This document shows positions 63,475-64,000 of a stretch of 64,000 nt of DNA, piece by piece. The stretch lies in assembly GCF_001074155.1 (NCBI RefSeq), contig NZ_JUUZ01000010.1, positions 1 to 64,000 of the forward strand, written 5' to 3'. The translations under genes were made by a program, and so were the position numbers. The notes under the pieces were generated by a model. That model was not told where the DNA came from, made no database searches, and saw only the letters and a list, made by a program, of their open reading frames with translations. Position 1 is the stretch's first letter. The number at the start of each line of letters is the position of its first letter. The DNA is from Streptococcus pseudopneumoniae. GTDB taxonomy: Bacteria; Bacillota; Bacilli; Lactobacillales; Streptococcaceae.

Positions 63475-64000
63475 CTAGGTCGTATAAATAGTGGATGCTG
63501 TCGCAATAGTATGCCACTGATTAGCCGTTGTAGCTGCGAAGTCCTTGTCTGCGTAAAAGTCAGTAAATGGAAGAATTTCAACTTCTAATTCTTCGATGCG
63601 GTCAATTTGACCAGCCAAATAAGCCTCGATACGGCTTTCTGCTCGCTTGATTCGCTGCAAGAGTCCACCCATACGAATATCTACTGTATCCAAACCAAAG
63701 ACCTTGTTTTCTTTCAACCATTGCTGGCTAAAGAGCTTGTGGAATGTTTCAATCTGGCTTCTTAATTTTGGTAATTCTTCCCTAGCAATTTGTTGCAAAC
63801 TCTCTTTATCACCTGTTTGATAGGCTTGACGAATGCGTCGTCCCACATCAACCTTGCCACTTAAAATAGCATTCAACTGGGCCTGAGTTTCGAAAAGATA
63901 GGCGTAGACTCCAGCTTTTTCTTTAATGTCAGAAAGAGTCTCAGCTGCCTGGGCAAAGTGAGGCTTGTCCTGTTCAGGAGTCATGTGCCTATCAAGGATT
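63475..64000 (-). CDS. C-terminal part of a probable GH20 beta-N-acetylhexosaminidase (cut by window edge)
   Basis: 175 codons are visible and the frame stays open to the window edge, reading ILDRHMTPEQDKPHFAQAA, so the ATG at 63984 is internal. The visible part is helical (LYETQ-like YLFETQAQLNAILSGKVD, SRIEAYLAGQIDRIEELE) and ends NQWHTIATASTIYTT. From memory this fits the C-terminus of streptococcal GH20C hexosaminidases, which trim N-acetylhexosamines; the catalytic domain is outside the window. Its position beside a sugar importer fits a glycan-use locus. Confidence 0.6.
   Translation of the reverse strand, partial: ILDRHMTPEQDKPHFAQAAETLSDIKEKAGVYAYLFETQAQLNAILSGKVDVGRRIRQAYQTGDKESLQQIAREELPKLRSQIETFHKLFSQQWLKENKVFGLDTVDIRMGGLLQRIKRAESRIEAYLAGQIDRIEELEVEILPFTDFYADKDFAATTANQWHTIATASTIYTT

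Overview
This window is chromosomal DNA from a low-GC Gram-positive coccus, almost certainly a mitis-group Streptococcus (relatives of S. pneumoniae, S. mitis, S. oralis or S. infantis). PBP2a, GAPDH, AdhE, NrdD, MnmA and the ribosomal proteins look near-identical to their pneumococcal counterparts as I remember them. A comX-type competence sigma factor sits beside the edge of an rRNA/tRNA cluster. The species cannot be fixed from the sequence alone. I see no insertion sequence, prophage, CRISPR array or integrase; this is mostly core genome with short accessory patches.

Layout. 1-5.1 kb: 5' end of a tRNA-Glu, comX, pbp2A, a divergent RluA-type pseudouridine synthase, and gap (GAPDH). 5.3-11.6 kb: adhE with a complex control region, a MORN-repeat membrane protein, a small tyrosine phosphatase, yajC and tkt. 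11.7-14.5 kb: a conserved hypothetical, then the rnpA-yidC-jag(khpB) cluster. 14.8-16.4 kb: an ACT-domain/UPF0210 pair. 16.5-31.4 kb: the complete S10-spc-alpha operon (29 genes, rpsJ to rplQ) on the minus strand, with a structured leader, hairpins in several long spacers, an L17 downstream element and a large terminator. 31.4-37.98 kb: anaerobic ribonucleotide reductase (nrdD, nrdG) with two tandem acetyltransferases, a kinase-like protein, a polytopic membrane protein and two very small proteins. 38-41.7 kb: mnmG, a Nudix hydrolase and mnmA (tRNA U34 modification). 42-46 kb: an envelope-anchored protein preceded by an 11-codon upstream ORF, a LysM wall protein, L-serine dehydratase (sdaAB-sdaAA) and a HAD phosphatase. 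46.1-50.5 kb: three tandem DUF805 membrane proteins, a CapD/FlaA1-type nucleotide-sugar enzyme and a family 2 glycosyltransferase. 50.6-57.2 kb: an MFS exporter, a leucine-rich protein plus small partner, a PadR-HAAS-DUF4097 operon and an acidic membrane protein. 57.3-64 kb: a DUF4299 protein, trhO, a frameshifted small membrane gene, and an ABC sugar importer (substrate-binding protein and two permeases, no ATPase) next to the 3' end of what looks like a GH20 hexosaminidase.

Themes. Central fermentation genes (gap, adhE, tkt, nrdD) carry recognisable control sequences: CcpA-type cre sites, a cluster of Rex-like heptamers at adhE, and NrdR-like arms at nrdD that also form a terminator. The envelope genes include a WalR-box-controlled LysM protein and a PadR-type envelope module. 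The observations most worth checking are: the 11-residue uORF with three consecutive histidines ahead of the membrane-anchored protein at 42 kb; the dual-purpose terminator/NrdR element at nrdD; divergent, apparently leaderless promoters for pbp2A and the pseudouridine synthase; the leucine-rich/small-protein pair at 52-54 kb; and two related spacer elements flanking rpsH. I do not see a clearly novel multi-gene defence or mobile system here. References to pneumococcal gene order are from memory, not from a search.
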